35,234 nt of DNA from Burkholderia sp. TSV86 (GTDB lineage Bacteria > Pseudomonadota > Gammaproteobacteria > Burkholderiales > Burkholderiaceae), in NCBI RefSeq assembly GCF_001522865.1, contig NZ_LOWB01000002.1:1-35234 (forward strand), in the 5' to 3' direction. Under the pieces are notes generated by a model that was not told where the DNA came from, did no database searches, and saw only the letters and a list, made by a program, of their open reading frames with translations. This document shows positions 15,904-28,400 of this stretch, in pieces (position 1 is the stretch's first letter; each line of letters begins with the position of its first letter). The position numbers and the translations under genes were made by a program.

Positions 15904-18900
15904 ATACGATCGATCCTACTGCCCTGATGCGGGATGCGCTGATCGAAATCGAGCGCCTGCAGCACAAGCTCGGCAAATTCGAGCAGCGATGGCGCGAGCC
16001 CATCGCCGTGGTCGGGATCGGCTGCCGATTCGCCGGCGCGAATTCGCCGGACGACCTGTGGCTGCTGCTGCTGGACGGCGCGGACGGCGTTCGCGAGGTG
16101 CCATCCGATCGCTGGGACGCCGGGCGATACTTCGACCCCGATCCGGATGCCGTCGGCCGGATCTACTGCCGAACCGGCAGTTTCCTCGACGATATCGCGT
16201 CGTTCGACGCCGGCTTCTTCGGGATCTCCGCGCGCGAGGCGACGATGCTCGATCCGCAGCAGCGCATGCTGCTGGAGGTGGTGTGGGAGGCGCTGGAGCG
16301 CGCCGGCATTCCGGCGTCCGAGCTGAAAGGCACGGCGACGGGGATGTTCGCCGGCGTGATGCATCAGGACTACGCGCACCGGTTCCGCAACGCGGCCGAC
16401 GTCGATCTCTACACCGCGGCGGGCAACGCGCCCAGCGTACTCGCCGGGCGCGTGTCGCACGTGCTCGGCCTGCAAGGGCCGTCGATGACGATCGACACGG
16501 CGTGCTCGTCGTCGCTGGTCGCGGTGCATCTTGCGTGCAACGCATTGCGCGCGGGCGAATGCGACATCGCCATTGCCGGCGGGGTGAACGTCGTGCTGTC
16601 GTCGCTATCGACCGCCGCGGAGTGCCGGGCGCACATGCTGTCGCCGAGCGGGCGCTGCCGATCGTTCGACGACGGCGCGGACGGCTTCGTGCGCGGCGAG
16701 GGATGCGGCGTGGTGGTGTTGCAGCGGCTCGGTGACGCGCAGGCCGCGGGCCGCGCAATCGACGCGCTGATCGCCGGATCGGCCGTCAATCACGATGGTC
16801 GTAGCGCGGGACTGACCGTGCCGAACGAGCACGCGCAGCGCGAACTGGTGCGGGCCGCGTTGCGGGCCGCACAGATCGACGCGGCCGAGGTGCAATTCAT
16901 TGAAGCCCATGGCACGGGCACGTCGCTCGGCGATCCGATCGAAGCGGCGGCGCTGGCCTCGGTGTTCGCGCACCGTGCCAACGAATCGCCCGTGCTGCTC
17001 GGCTCGATCAAAAGCAATTTCGGGCATCTCGAAGGCGCCGCCGGCATCGCGGGCCTGATCAAGGCCATCCTCGGTGTGCGTCACGGCGTGGTGCCGGCCA
17101 CGCTGCACGTGCGCGAACCGAATCGCGGAATCGACTGGGGCGCGGTGCCGCTGCGGCTTGCTCGACGCAACGAGCGGATCGACACGGCGCGGCGCGTCGC
17201 CGGCGTGAGTTCTTTCGGCTTTAGCGGCACCAATGCACACGCGGTGGTCGTGGCCGCCCCGCCGGTCGAGCCGGCGACGCGCGGGCCGGCCGCCGGGCCG
17301 CAACTGCTGACGGTCTCGGCCAAATCCGACGCTTCGCTGCGGCACAATGCGCTGCGCTTCGCCGAGTGTCTGTCGCGGATTGGCGCGTCCGAATGGGAAG
17401 ACTTCTGCCATTCGTCGCGTGTCGCACGCGCGCATTTTCCGCACCGGCTTGCCGTCGTGGCCGCGCGGCCGGGTGAAATGGCCGAAGCGCTGCGCCGTTT
17501 CGCGCACGGCGAACCTTCAGCAGTGCAGACCGGAGTATGCGGCGCGATATCGACCACGGCGACGCCCGCGCATGCCTCGGAGTGGCTCGATTCCGACGAC
17601 AGCCTCGCGGCGCTCGCGCGGCGCTACGTCGCAGGTGAAGCGATCGACTGGCGCAGGCTCGCGCCGGACGGCGCACAGATCGTGCCGTTGCCTACGTATG
17701 CGTTCGATCGGCAGCGCTACTGGCTGAGCGAGCCCGTCGACACGGGGTCGTCGCCGCTTTATCGCGTCGCCTGGCACGCGATGCCGCGGCCAGCGTTGCC
17801 GAGCCGCTCGGGCCGGCGGATCGTGGCCGGCGACGATCCGAGCCTGTGCGCCGCCGTCGCGCGCGAACTGGAAGCCGCGGGCGAGCAATGCGAGATCGTG
17901 GCCGCCGACGTCGACAGCATCCTGCACGCCGCTGCCGCCGCCGATTTGGACATCGCGCTCGTGCTGGGCGGCGCGACGGCGTGCGAACCGGTTGAGGCTA
18001 TCGCGCGGCAAGGTGCGCTGCTGATCGGGCTGGCGCGGGCGTTGGCCGCGCACCCGTCATTAGGGCCGGTCGCGGTCGTCACGCGCCGGGCCGCCTGCAC
18101 CGGGCCGGCGGAAGACGTCGATCCGGTCGCCATGGCCGTCAATGCGGCCGTGCGTGTCGCGCGGCGCGAACAGGGACAATTGTGGCGTTGCTCGATCGAT
18201 ATCGACGGATCGCAGGAGTCGCTCGCGACGCTAGCCGTTCTGCTCGGCGCGGACACTGACGAAGAGGAACTCGCGGTACGAGGCGCGACCGTGCTGGCCC
18301 CGAGATTGCGGCATGCGGGCGGAGGCGACGCGATGCCGGAGGTGACGGGCGACGCGGCTTACGTGATCACGGGCGGCACCGGCGCGCTCGGCCTCGCGAC
18401 GGCCCGCTGGCTGGCGGCTCGCGGAGCGCGCCATCTGTTGCTGATCAGTCGCCGGGGCGAAACGCGACCCGACGCGCAGGCGTGCTGCGATCAGCTGCGC
18501 GGCGCTGGAGTCGAGGTTCGCGTGGCGAGCGCCGACGTCGCGCACGAGGCCTCGCTGCGCGATGCGCTGGCCATGGCGCAGCGGCCCATTCGCGGCGTCG
18601 TCCACTGTGCGGGCGTGATCGACGATGCGTCGCTCACGGCGATGACGGCGGGCAGCTTCGAAGCGGTGCTGCGCGCTAAAGTCGGCGGGGCCGACTTGCT
18701 CGATCGGCTGACGGCCGACCAGCCCATCGACCTTTTCCTGCTGTTCTCGTCGCTCTCGGTCGTAGTCGGCCGACACGGCCAGGCGGCGTATGCCGCGGCG
18801 AACGCGTACCTCGACGCGCTCGCGCACCGGCGCTGCATGCGCGCGCGTCCTGCGTTGTCGGTCGGCTGGGGGCTATGGGCGGCCGGCATGGGCGCCGGAG

Positions 18901-19439
18901 ATCCGAAGACGGCCGAGCGCATGCGCACTGGCGGCCTGTACGCGCTGACCGAGACCCAGGCCTTCGCCGCGCTAGAGCGCGCCTTCGCCGGCGATCCGCA
19001 CGTGATCATCGCCGCGCTCGACGCCAGACGAATCGCGGCGCAAGCCGATCTGCCGCGCGTCGTGGAAGGCTTGATCAGCCGCCACGCCCCGCGGCGGCGT
19101 CCGAACTTCGATATCGAGCAGTTGCGCGGACAGCCTGCCGAGGTGCGCCGCGCGCTGATCGCCGGCCATCTCGGCGGCGCGTTGCAGGCGATCCTGTCCA
19201 GCGCTGCGGCGCCGCCTCACGACGTGCCGCTGCTCGAACTCGGTATCGATTCGCTCACCGCCGCGGAGCTGCGCAACGCCATCGAGCGGTCGACCGGTGC
19301 CGCCGTGCCGATCGAGCTTTTTGTCGATGGATCGCCGCTTCGAGCCGTCGTGGAGATCGTCGCGAGCCAGATCGAGCGCCGTCTCGTCACCACCCAGTCC
19401 CGGAATTCGGAGGCCAAGATGGAGGAGATCACCTTATGA
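15900..19439 (+). CDS. PKS module KS-(AT deleted)-KR-ACP, 1179 aa
   Basis: Residues 8-30 (MRDALIEIERLQHKLGKFEQ) form an N-terminal coiled-coil docking helix, matching the C-terminal helix of the preceding protein. KS (about 33-454) is complete: DTACSSSL (Cys202), EAHGTGT (His337), SNFGHLEG (His376). Only about 140 residues lie between KS and LPTYAFDRQRYWL (near 596): the KS-AT linker plus the post-AT linker, with no AT. A structural half and then the catalytic KR follow, with TGGTGALG (near 824), HCAGVIDDASL (B-type IDD), FSSLS and Tyr964. ACP: LGIDSLTA (Ser1118). No DH is seen, so the product should keep a beta-hydroxyl. The short tail (NSEAKMEEITL) is suited to the TubC-type docking domain that opens the next protein. 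Starts at ATG 15900 in an ATGA overlap. Confidence 0.92.
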   Translation: MNTIDPTALMRDALIEIERLQHKLGKFEQRWREPIAVVGIGCRFAGANSPDDLWLLLLDGADGVREVPSDRWDAGRYFDPDPDAVGRIYCRTGSFLDDIASFDAGFFGISAREATMLDPQQRMLLEVVWEALERAGIPASELKGTATGMFAGVMHQDYAHRFRNAADVDLYTAAGNAPSVLAGRVSHVLGLQGPSMTIDTACSSSLVAVHLACNALRAGECDIAIAGGVNVVLSSLSTAAECRAHMLSPSGRCRSFDDGADGFVRGEGCGVVVLQRLGDAQAAGRAIDALIAGSAVNHDGRSAGLTVPNEHAQRELVRAALRAAQIDAAEVQFIEAHGTGTSLGDPIEAAALASVFAHRANESPVLLGSIKSNFGHLEGAAGIAGLIKAILGVRHGVVPATLHVREPNRGIDWGAVPLRLARRNERIDTARRVAGVSSFGFSGTNAHAVVVAAPPVEPATRGPAAGPQLLTVSAKSDASLRHNALRFAECLSRIGASEWEDFCHSSRVARAHFPHRLAVVAARPGEMAEALRRFAHGEPSAVQTGVCGAISTTATPAHASEWLDSDDSLAALARRYVAGEAIDWRRLAPDGAQIVPLPTYAFDRQRYWLSEPVDTGSSPLYRVAWHAMPRPALPSRSGRRIVAGDDPSLCAAVARELEAAGEQCEIVAADVDSILHAAAAADLDIALVLGGATACEPVEAIARQGALLIGLARALAAHPSLGPVAVVTRRAACTGPAEDVDPVAMAVNAAVRVARREQGQLWRCSIDIDGSQESLATLAVLLGADTDEEELAVRGATVLAPRLRHAGGGDAMPEVTGDAAYVITGGTGALGLATARWLAARGARHLLLISRRGETRPDAQACCDQLRGAGVEVRVASADVAHEASLRDALAMAQRPIRGVVHCAGVIDDASLTAMTAGSFEAVLRAKVGGADLLDRLTADQPIDLFLLFSSLSVVVGRHGQAAYAAANAYLDALAHRRCMRARPALSVGWGLWAAGMGAGDPKTAERMRTGGLYALTETQAFAALERAFAGDPHVIIAALDARRIAAQADLPRVVEGLISRHAPRRRPNFDIEQLRGQPAEVRRALIAGHLGGALQAILSSAAAPPHDVPLLELGIDSLTAAELRNAIERSTGAAVPIELFVDGSPLRAVVEIVASQIERRLVTTQSRNSEAKMEEITL
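17255..17690 (+). other. Site of AT deletion in the second PKS gene
   Basis: Between the KS end (GTNAHAVVVAAPP) and the post-AT linker only about 140 residues remain. LLTVSAKSDASLRHNALRF is the usual KS-AT linker start, and LAALARRYVAGEAIDWRRL is the linker that normally follows an AT. No GQGSQ, GHSxGE or AxHS segment is present. The deletion is cleaner than in the first PKS gene. Confidence 0.75.
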
Positions 19440-22400
19440 GAATCATGGAACTCATGGCCGAGCTTGCGGATGCCGGCGTTACGCTGCGACGCTCGGGCGA
19501 GCAGCTCAAGGTGACGGGGCCGTCCGGCGCGTTGAGCGCGAGCTTGCTCGAACGCTTGAGGGAGTCGAAGCAGGCGCTGCTGGACGCGATCGAGGACAAG
19601 GTGTTCGAGCGCGCGTCGGCGGTACCGCCGACCCCGGGCGAGGGAGGCAACACATGCGTCCTGTCGCCGGGCCAGCAGTATCTGGTGCTGGCCACGCGGC
19701 TCGGCGATCCGGCCATGTACAACGAACAGGCCGCCATCGAATTCGCCGGCGCCGTCGAGCCTGCGGCAATCGCCGACGCCTTTACCAGGCTGGCTCGCAA
19801 GCACGACATCCTCCGCACGGTATTCAGCGACGACGAACCGATGCGCCAAACCGTGCTACCCGACGCGCCCATCCACGTCGAAACGGCCGCGGTCCGCGAC
19901 GACGACGAATTGCGCGCGCGGGCCGAATCGCTTGCGCGTATGCCGTTCGCAAGCACCGGCTTGCTGTGGCGGGTCGATTTGTTCGCCAGGCCGGATCGGC
20001 CGCTCGTGCTTGTGCTGACGATTCATCACGCCATCTTCGATCGCTGGACGATGATCCTGCTGATTCGCGATTTCAGCGCGTTCCTGGCCGCGCCCGACGA
20101 AGCTGGCGCGTCCAGCGCCGCCTCGCCACGGCTTAGCTACCGCGATTTCACCGCTTGGCAGCGCCGCTGGCTCGACAGCGACGAATACGGCACGCATCTC
20201 GACTGGTGGGGCAATGCGCTGGCGGGCATCGACGAGGCGGCGCAGATTCGCGGCGATCGCCCCCGCCCGCCGGTGCCGAGCTGGCGCGGCGCAACCGTGC
20301 GCCTGCCGATTCCCGCAGACGATCTTCGCGTGGCATTGGCGTTCTCGCGCCAAAGCGGTACGACGCTGTTCACGACGCTGCTGAGCGTGTTTCAGCTGTT
20401 TCTCTGCCGTTATACCGGCGAATCACAGGCCCTGACGCTGACGCCCGCGGCCAATCGTCCGTTTCAGGCCGCGGAAGAGATCGCGGGATATTTCATTAAC
20501 CTCGTCGTGCTGGCCGGCACCGTACGTGACGACGACAGCTTCCGGTCGCTGGTCGAGCGCACGCGCGGCGTCGCCGCGCAGGCATTCGCGCATCAGGGCG
20601 TGCCGTTCGAGGCGGTGGTCGAGCGCCTGCGCTCGGCGGGAGGGCCGGGGCGCGACCAGCTGGCGCACGCGGTCTTCGCGCTGCAAAACGTCCGCCTTCC
20701 CGCAATTCACGCGGGAGGCGGTGACGCGACGCCATTCGCTCTCGACAGCCCCTTCGCCCGTTTCGATCTCTATCTGTCCATCGAAGGCGATGAGCGCGGC
20801 ATGTTCGCCGTATGGCAGTACAGTTGCGACCTGTTCGACGCCGCGACCGTTCGCAGGCTGGGCACGCATTACCTGGCGTTGCTGCGCGAGGCGCTGGCTT
20901 CGCCCGACGCGCCGGCGCACTCCCTGCCGATGCTCGAAGCGGGCGAGGCGCGGCAACTGCTGCACGACTGGAACGATACGCCGCCGACAGGCGAGGGCTT
21001 TCTGTTGCACACGGGCATCGAACGGCATGCGGCTCGTTGCCCGCAAGCGCCAGCCGTGATCAGCGTGGACCATGCGCTGAACTATCGCGAACTCGCCGCA
21101 CAAGTGCGGCGCGTCGCCGCCGCGGTGGCGGCAGCCGGCGCGCAACGCGAACCGGTCGCGGTGTTCCTGCCGCGCTCGCCGTATGCCGTGGCGGCCTATG
21201 CCGGCGTCATGCAGTCGGGCTGCGCGTATGTGCCGACCGATCCCGCGATGCCGCCGCGCCGCTTGCAGGACGTGCTCGGCGCGATCGGCTTCGTCGTGAC
21301 CACTCGAGCGCTCGCGGGTCGGCTCGAAGGCGTTGCCGCGCGGGTGATCGTAATCGACGACGATGACGAAGCAGTGGCGGACCTGCCTGACGTGACGCTT
21401 GACGATCTCGCCTATGTGCTTTTCACGTCGGGCTCGACCGGTAAACCCAAGGGCGTGATGATCGATCATCGCGCCGCGTCGCTGACGATCGACGCGATAC
21501 TTCGGCAACACGCGATCGGCGCGCAGGATCGGCTGCTGTGCGTATCTGCCGCGAGCTTCGATCTCTCCGTATTCGATTTTTTCGGTGCCTTCGCGGCAGG
21601 CGCGGCGGTGGTGTTGGCGCCCGAATCGACGGATGTCGAACCGCGGGTCTGGCTGGACTTGATGGAGCGCGAGCGGGTGACGGTCTGGGAGTCCGTGCCC
21701 GCCGTGATGGAGTTGCTGCTGGCGGAATGCCGGCGCAGCGGGCGCACGCTGCCGCCGTCATTGCGGCTTGTCATGCTGAGCGGCGACCGGGTGCCAGTGC
21801 GCCTGCCCGCGCTCGTGCGCGAAGCAACGGCCTCCGAGGTGCGCGTCATGGCGCTAGGCGGCGCGACGGAGGCGGCCATCTGGTCATGCTGCTTCGATAC
21901 CGCCGAACTGGCGCCGGATGCCGCCTTCGTGCCTTACGGCCGTCATCTTCCTGGGCAGCGGCTGTATGTTCTGTCCGCCGCGCGTCAGCCCGTTCCCGTC
22001 GGCGCGCCTGGCGAGCTGTGGATCGCTGGCTCGGGCGTGGCGCGCGGCTATCTCGGCGAGCTCCGGTTGACGGCCGAGCGCTTCGTCGACAATCCCTTCG
22101 TGGCCGGCGAGCGTATGTACAAGACTGGCGACCGGGTTCGGGTTCTCCCGGACGGCAATCATGAATTTCTCGGCCGGGTGGACAACCAGGTGAAGATCGG
22201 CGGGTTCCGGATCGAGATCGGTGAAATCGAGACGGCCTTGGCGGACGCGCCCGGCGTCGAGCGCGGCGTTGCCGCCATCGTCGAGCGCGACGGGCGCCCA
22301 ATGATCGTCGGCTATGTGCTTCCCGTCGCCGGCGTACCGCCCGAGGTTGCCGCCATTCGCGACGCCCTCAGGCGCCGCTTGCCGGTCTACATGCTGCCCG

Positions 22401-25400
22401 CGGCGATCGTTCCGATTGAAGCCGTGCCGTTGAACGTGAACGGGAAGGTGGACCGCACACGCTTGCCGGCGCCGCCGGAGCCATCGGCAAGCCCGCGTAA
22501 CGACGTTGCGCTGACGCCCAACGAAGCGCTGCTCATCGGCATTCTGCGCGAGGTGCTCGGCAGCGGCGATATCAGCCTCGACGCGAATTACTTCGTGCTA
22601 GGTGGTGACTCGATCCGTAGCCTGCGCATCGCGGCGCGCGCCCGGGAACTCGGCTTCGAACTGCGTCCGCGCGCACTGATCGAAAAAGACTCCATTGCCG
22701 CTATCGCGGCCACGATCACGCCGCTCGCCGACGAAACCGCGCCGCTATGGGCGGATGCGCGGTCGGTCGAAGGTGTCGCGTCGCTAATGGCGGACATGGG
22801 CGACGTGGAAGAGGTCTACCCTCTGACGCCGATGCAGGAAGGGATGCTGTACCACGCGCTCGGCGGGGGCGGGATGTACGTGGAGCAGTTGGCCTGCACG
22901 TTGACGGGCGCGGTGGATGAAGGGGCGTTGCGTGCGGCATGGGGGGATGTGATCGAGTCGAACCCGGTGTTGCGCACGTCGTTTCATTGGGAGGGCGTGG
23001 TGCAGCCGGTGCAGGTGGTGCATGCGTCGGCGTCGGCGGCGTGGCGGGAGGAATCGTGGCCGCAGGGGCTGGATGTGGGCGCGTGGCTGCGCGCGGATCG
23101 CGCCGAGGGGCTGGAGCTGCGCCGTGCGCCGTGTTTGCGCTGCGCACTGCTGCACACGGGCGAGGACCGGCGCGAGTTGGTGGTGACGTACAGCCATCTG
23201 CTGCTGGACGGCTGGTCGCTATCGCTGCTGATCGGTGAACTGGTTGGCGCGTATGCGGCGCGAGTGACGGGCGGGATGGTGCCGCGTGCGCCGCGCAGTC
23301 CGTTCAGCGGCTATGTGGCGTGGTCCCGGTCGGCATGGGAGCGGGGAGCGGGCGAGGACTTCTGGCGAGCGGAGCTGGGCGGCTTCGACGGCACGCGGGA
23401 GCTGACGTTGCCGGCGCCGTCGGGCGATGAGGGCAGCGCGGATGGCGCGCCGGTCACGGTGGAAATCGATCGCGGCGCGCTGGAAGGGCTGGAGAAGCGT
23501 GAGCGGGTGACGCTGGCGAGCGTGGTGGCTGGATGCTGGGCGGTGCTGCTGAGCCGCTACGGCGCAAGCGACGACGTGCTGTTCGGGGTGACGAGTTCGG
23601 GCCGTCGGGCGGAGGTGAGCGGCAGCGAATCGATGGTGGGGGTGTTGATCGAGACGCGGCCGGCGCGGATCCAGGTGGATGGGCAGGCGCCGCTGGGAGC
23701 ATGGCTGAGAGAGGTGATGCAGGCGGAGGCAAGACGGGAGGAGGCGGGAGCGGTATCGCTTGCGCAGATCGAGAGATGGGGCGGAGCGGAGCGGGGAGCG
23801 CGGCTGTTCGATACGCTGGTGGTGGTGGAGAACTATCCGGTGGCGAAGCTGGGGGATTTGCTCGCGGGCGGGATCGGCGTGGAATCGGTGCGAGTGGTGG
23901 AGCGTACGAACTGGCCGCTGACGGTGGTGGCGGTGCCGGAAGACGGCCGTTTGAAGCTGAGGCTGTTGTACGATCCGGCGCGTTATGGGCGTGCGTCGAT
24001 CGAGCAGGTGGCGAGGCATTTGGCGCGGCTGCTGAACGCGGCCACGCAGGCGCCTCGAACGGCGACGGTCGGCGATCTGGCCGCAGCGATGCTGTCCGAT
24101 GCGGAACACGCGCAGCTGCGCGAGTGGGGAACCCACACCGAACCGTACCGGGCCGACGCAACGGTCGCCACACTGTTCCGTGAGCGTGCGGCGGCGCATC
24201 CCGAACGGATCGCGCTGGAACAAGACGGCGCGCGCTGGAGCTACGCGGAGCTGGACCGCTGGTCCGACCGGGCTGCCGATGCGCTACGCTCGGCCGGCGC
24301 CGGGCGCGGCGCGGTGGTGGGCGTCGCGGGCGAACGCTCGCCGCGACTCATCGCGGCATTGATCGCCGTGCTGAAGACGGGAGCCGCCTATTTGCCGCTC
24401 GACGCAAGCTACCCGGCTGCGCGGCTGCGCATGATGATAGCCGATGCTGATCCCGCGCTGATGCTGCTAGCCGATGAACTCGATGCGAACTGGCTGGGCG
24501 ATTACGCGGGACCGGTGCTGCGTCTGTCCGACTGCGAGCGACTCGCCGCGCCCAGGCCGGGCGCATCCGCTGTTGGCGCAAACCAGGCAGCGGGTGATCT
24601 GGCCTATGTGATGTACACGTCCGGATCGACAGGCCGTCCCAAGGGGGTTTGCGTCGCGCATCGCGGCATCGTGCGCCTCGCCACGGGCGGCGCGTATGCG
24701 CGGCTCGACGAATCCACGGTGATGATGCAACTGTCGCCGCTCGGCTTCGATGCGTCGACGTTCGAGATCTGGGGCAGCCTGCTCAACGGCGGTCGGTTGG
24801 TGCTCGCGCCGCCCGGCGTGCCGCTCGTCGAGACGATCGCCGGGACGATCGCGCATTACGGCGTCACGACGATGTGGCTGACCGCCGACTTGTTCCGCTT
24901 GATGGTCGAAGAACGGCCGGCCGCGCTCGGCAGCTTACGCGAGTTGCTGAGCGGCGGCGACGTGCTGCCTATCGCGAGTTGCCGCGCCTTCGTTGACGCG
25001 TGCCCCGACGTGACGCTGATTAACGGCTACGGTCCGACGGAAAACACGACGTTCACGTGCAGCCATCGCGTGACGGCCGACGATGTGCGGCGTGCATCGA
25101 TTCCGATTGGCAGGCCGATTGGCAACACCCAGGTCCTTGTCGTCGACGCGCACGGCCGTCTCACGCCCCCCGGCGCGCCCGGCGAGCTGTGGGCGGCAGG
25201 CGACGGCCTCGCGCTCGGATATCTCGGCCGCGCGGATCTGAGCGCCGAGCGCTTCGTCGAAGTGCCGGCGCTGGGTGGCGGACGCTGGTATCGAAGCGGC
25301 GACCTCGTGCGCTGGCGCCGGGATGGCGCGCTTGAATTTCTCGGCCGTGCCGATACGCAGATCAAGCTGCGCGGCTTCAGGATCGAACTCTCCGAAATCG

Positions 25401-28400
25401 AAGCGGCACTCGGCGAGCATCCGGCCTTGAGCAGCTGCGCCGTGGCGTTGCAGCACAGCGCGGCCGACGAGAAGCAATTGGTGGCTTATCTGGTCGCCCG
25501 GGCAGGTTTGACGGTGGATACGGCTGACGTGCAGGCGTGGCTCGAAGCACGGCTGCCCGGCTACATGGTGCCGCGCGCGTGGATGTGGCTGGACATGTTG
25601 CCGCAATCCGCCAACGGCAAGATCGACCGCCAGGCGTTGCCGCAGGCGAGTGCGCCGACAGCGCCGGCGGAAGGTCCGCGCAGCGCCGCCGAGGCGGCGC
25701 TCGCTGCGATCTGGTGCGAGGTGCTGGGCCGCGACACGATCGGCGTCCATGAAAACTTCTTCGACGCTGGCGGCGACTCGATTCTCGCCATCCGCATCGT
25801 GGCTCGCGCGCGGGAGCAGCGGATTCACATCATGCCGCGCGACATACTCGAACGGCAGACGATTGCCAAGATCGCGGCCGCCACGGGCTCAGCCTTTGCC
25901 AGCGACGAGCCGGACGACGAAACCGCCGCGCCGTTGCCGCCGATGGCCCGCTGGTTCTTCGCTCAACAGCCGCCGGAGCCGGACGGGTTCCACCAGTCAG
26001 TGCTGCTGCGCGTGCCGCCGCAGGTCGAGGTCTCGGCCATTCGCGTCGCGCTCGAAACCCTGGTGGCGATTCACGAATCCTTGCGTACCGCTTACCTGCA
26101 CGAAGCGGGCGGGTGGCGGCAGCAAGTCATTCGGCAGGTGCGGCCTACGTTTGAAATCGTCAAGCTGCCCGATGCCGGGGATGACGCGCTCGAAGAAGCC
26201 GCCGACCGTCTGCGCACGTCAATCCGCATCGAACACGGCGCGCTGCTCGCCGCCGGACTGCTCGAATCCCCGGACGGTGCGCGGCGGCTGTTGCTTATCG
26301 CGCATCACCTCGCGGTCGATGCGGTGTCGTGGCAGATCATCATCGATCAGATAGCCTCGCTTTGCCGCGGCAGCGACCTTGGCGCTGCGCCGACCACGAT
26401 GCGGCGCTGGACCCGGCGTCGCATCGACTGGGCGGCCGCCGCGCCCGCGGGCCTGCTCGACCAATTGCTCGGCGATGCGTCACTGGCCGCGCCGCTGCCG
26501 CTCGATGGCACGGACGACGCCGGCAATGCGGCGGCATCCCGCGAGCAATCCTGCGTGCTGGATCGGACGGCCACGTCGCGGATCATCAGCGGCTTTGCCG
26601 CTGCCGAGGGTTATCGCATCGACGAGGTAACGGCCGCCGCCGTTGCCCGTGCGGTCATGCGCTGGTCCGGCCGGGACGACGTCGTGATCGATCTCGAATC
26701 GCATGGGCGCAACGGTTTCGCCAACGATCCGGAGGTTGCGTTCACCGTCGGCTGGTTCACGACCATCATGCCGGCGATGATTCGCGGCGGGACGCTCAAA
26801 GAGACGCTGCAGAGCGTGCGCGCGGCGATCAGGTCGAGCAGCGAGCATGGCGCCGATTATCAAGCGCTGTGCTATCTGAAAGGGCCGGTGCTCGATTGGT
26901 CGCCACGCCCGTTGCTGTTCAACTTCCTGGGACGGCTGGAGGCGACGGCGGGCGAATGGCGCTTGCTGCAAGCTGGGATCGGGCGCGACCGCGCCCCCTC
27001 GATGCCGCGCTCGCACCTGCTCGATGTGATGGCGGCCATCGTTGACGGCTCGCTGCATGTGAGGATCGGATATAACCGTCACGCGCATCGCGACGACACT
27101 GTCGCGCGCCTGATCGCTGACATTCAAGCGACGCTGAGCGAGTTCGGCATGCACGAGACGATCGTCGATGCGGCGGGCGGCGACGTGGAAGAGGTCTACC
27201 CCCTGACGCCGATGCAGGAAGGGATGCTGTACCACGCGCTCGGCGGGGGCGGGATGTACGTGGAGCAGTTGGCCTGCACGTTGACGGGCGCGGTGGATGA
27301 AGGGGCGTTGCGTGCGGCATGGGGGGATGTGATCGAGTCGAACCCGGTGTTGCGCACGTCGTTTCATTGGGAGGGCGTGGTGCAGCCGGTGCAGGTGGTG
27401 CATGCGTCGGCGTCGGCGGCGTGGCGGGAGGAATCGTGGCCGCAGGGGCTGGATGTGGGCGCGTGGCTGCGCGCGGATCGCGCCGAGGGGCTGGAGCTGC
27501 GCCGTGCGCCGTGTTTGCGCTGCGCACTGCTGCACACGGGCGAGGACCGGCGCGAGTTGGTGGTGACGTACAGCCATCTGCTGCTGGACGGCTGGTCGCT
27601 ATCGCTGCTGATCGGTGAACTGGTTGGCGCGTATGCGGCGCGAGTGACGGGCGGGATGGTGCCGCGTGCGCCGCGCAGTCCGTTCAGCGGCTATGTGGCG
27701 TGGTCCCGGTCGGCATGGGAGCGGGGAGCGGGCGAGGACTTCTGGCGAGCGGAGCTGGGCGGCTTCGACGGCACGCGGGAGCTGACGTTGCCGGCGCCGT
27801 CGGGCGATGAGGGCAGCGCGGATGGCGCGCCGGTCACGGTGGAAATCGATCGCGGCGCGCTGGAAGGGCTGGAGAAGCGTGAGCGGGTGACGCTGGCGAG
27901 CGTGGTGGCTGGATGCTGGGCGGTGCTGCTGAGCCGCTACGGCGCAAGCGACGACGTGCTGTTCGGGGTGACGAGTTCGGGCCGTCGGGCGGAGGTGAGC
28001 GGCAGCGAATCGATGGTGGGGGTGTTGATCGAGACGCGGCCGGCGCGGATCCAGGTGGATGGGCAGGCGCCGCTGGGAGCATGGCTGAGAGAGGTGATGC
28101 AGGCGGAGGCAAGACGGGAGGAGGCGGGAGCGGTATCGCTTGCGCAGATCGAGAGATGGGGCGGAGCGGAGCGGGGAGCGCGGCTGTTCGATACGCTGGT
28201 GGTGGTGGAGAACTATCCGGTGGCGAAGCTGGGGGATTTGCTCGCGGGCGGGATCGGCGTGGAATCGGTGCGAGTGGTGGAGCGTACGAACTGGCCGCTG
28301 ACGGTGGTGGCGGTGCCGGAAGACGGTCGTTTGAAGCTGAGGCTGTTGTACGATCCGGCGCGTTATGGGCGTGCGTCGATCGAGCAGGTGGCGAGGCATT

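Noticed and set aside
18875..19435. Upstream in-frame extension of the trimodular NRPS
   Set aside because: It lies inside the preceding PKS gene in another frame and reads as low-complexity Arg-rich sequence. ATG 19436 has the TubC domain and the ATGA overlap.
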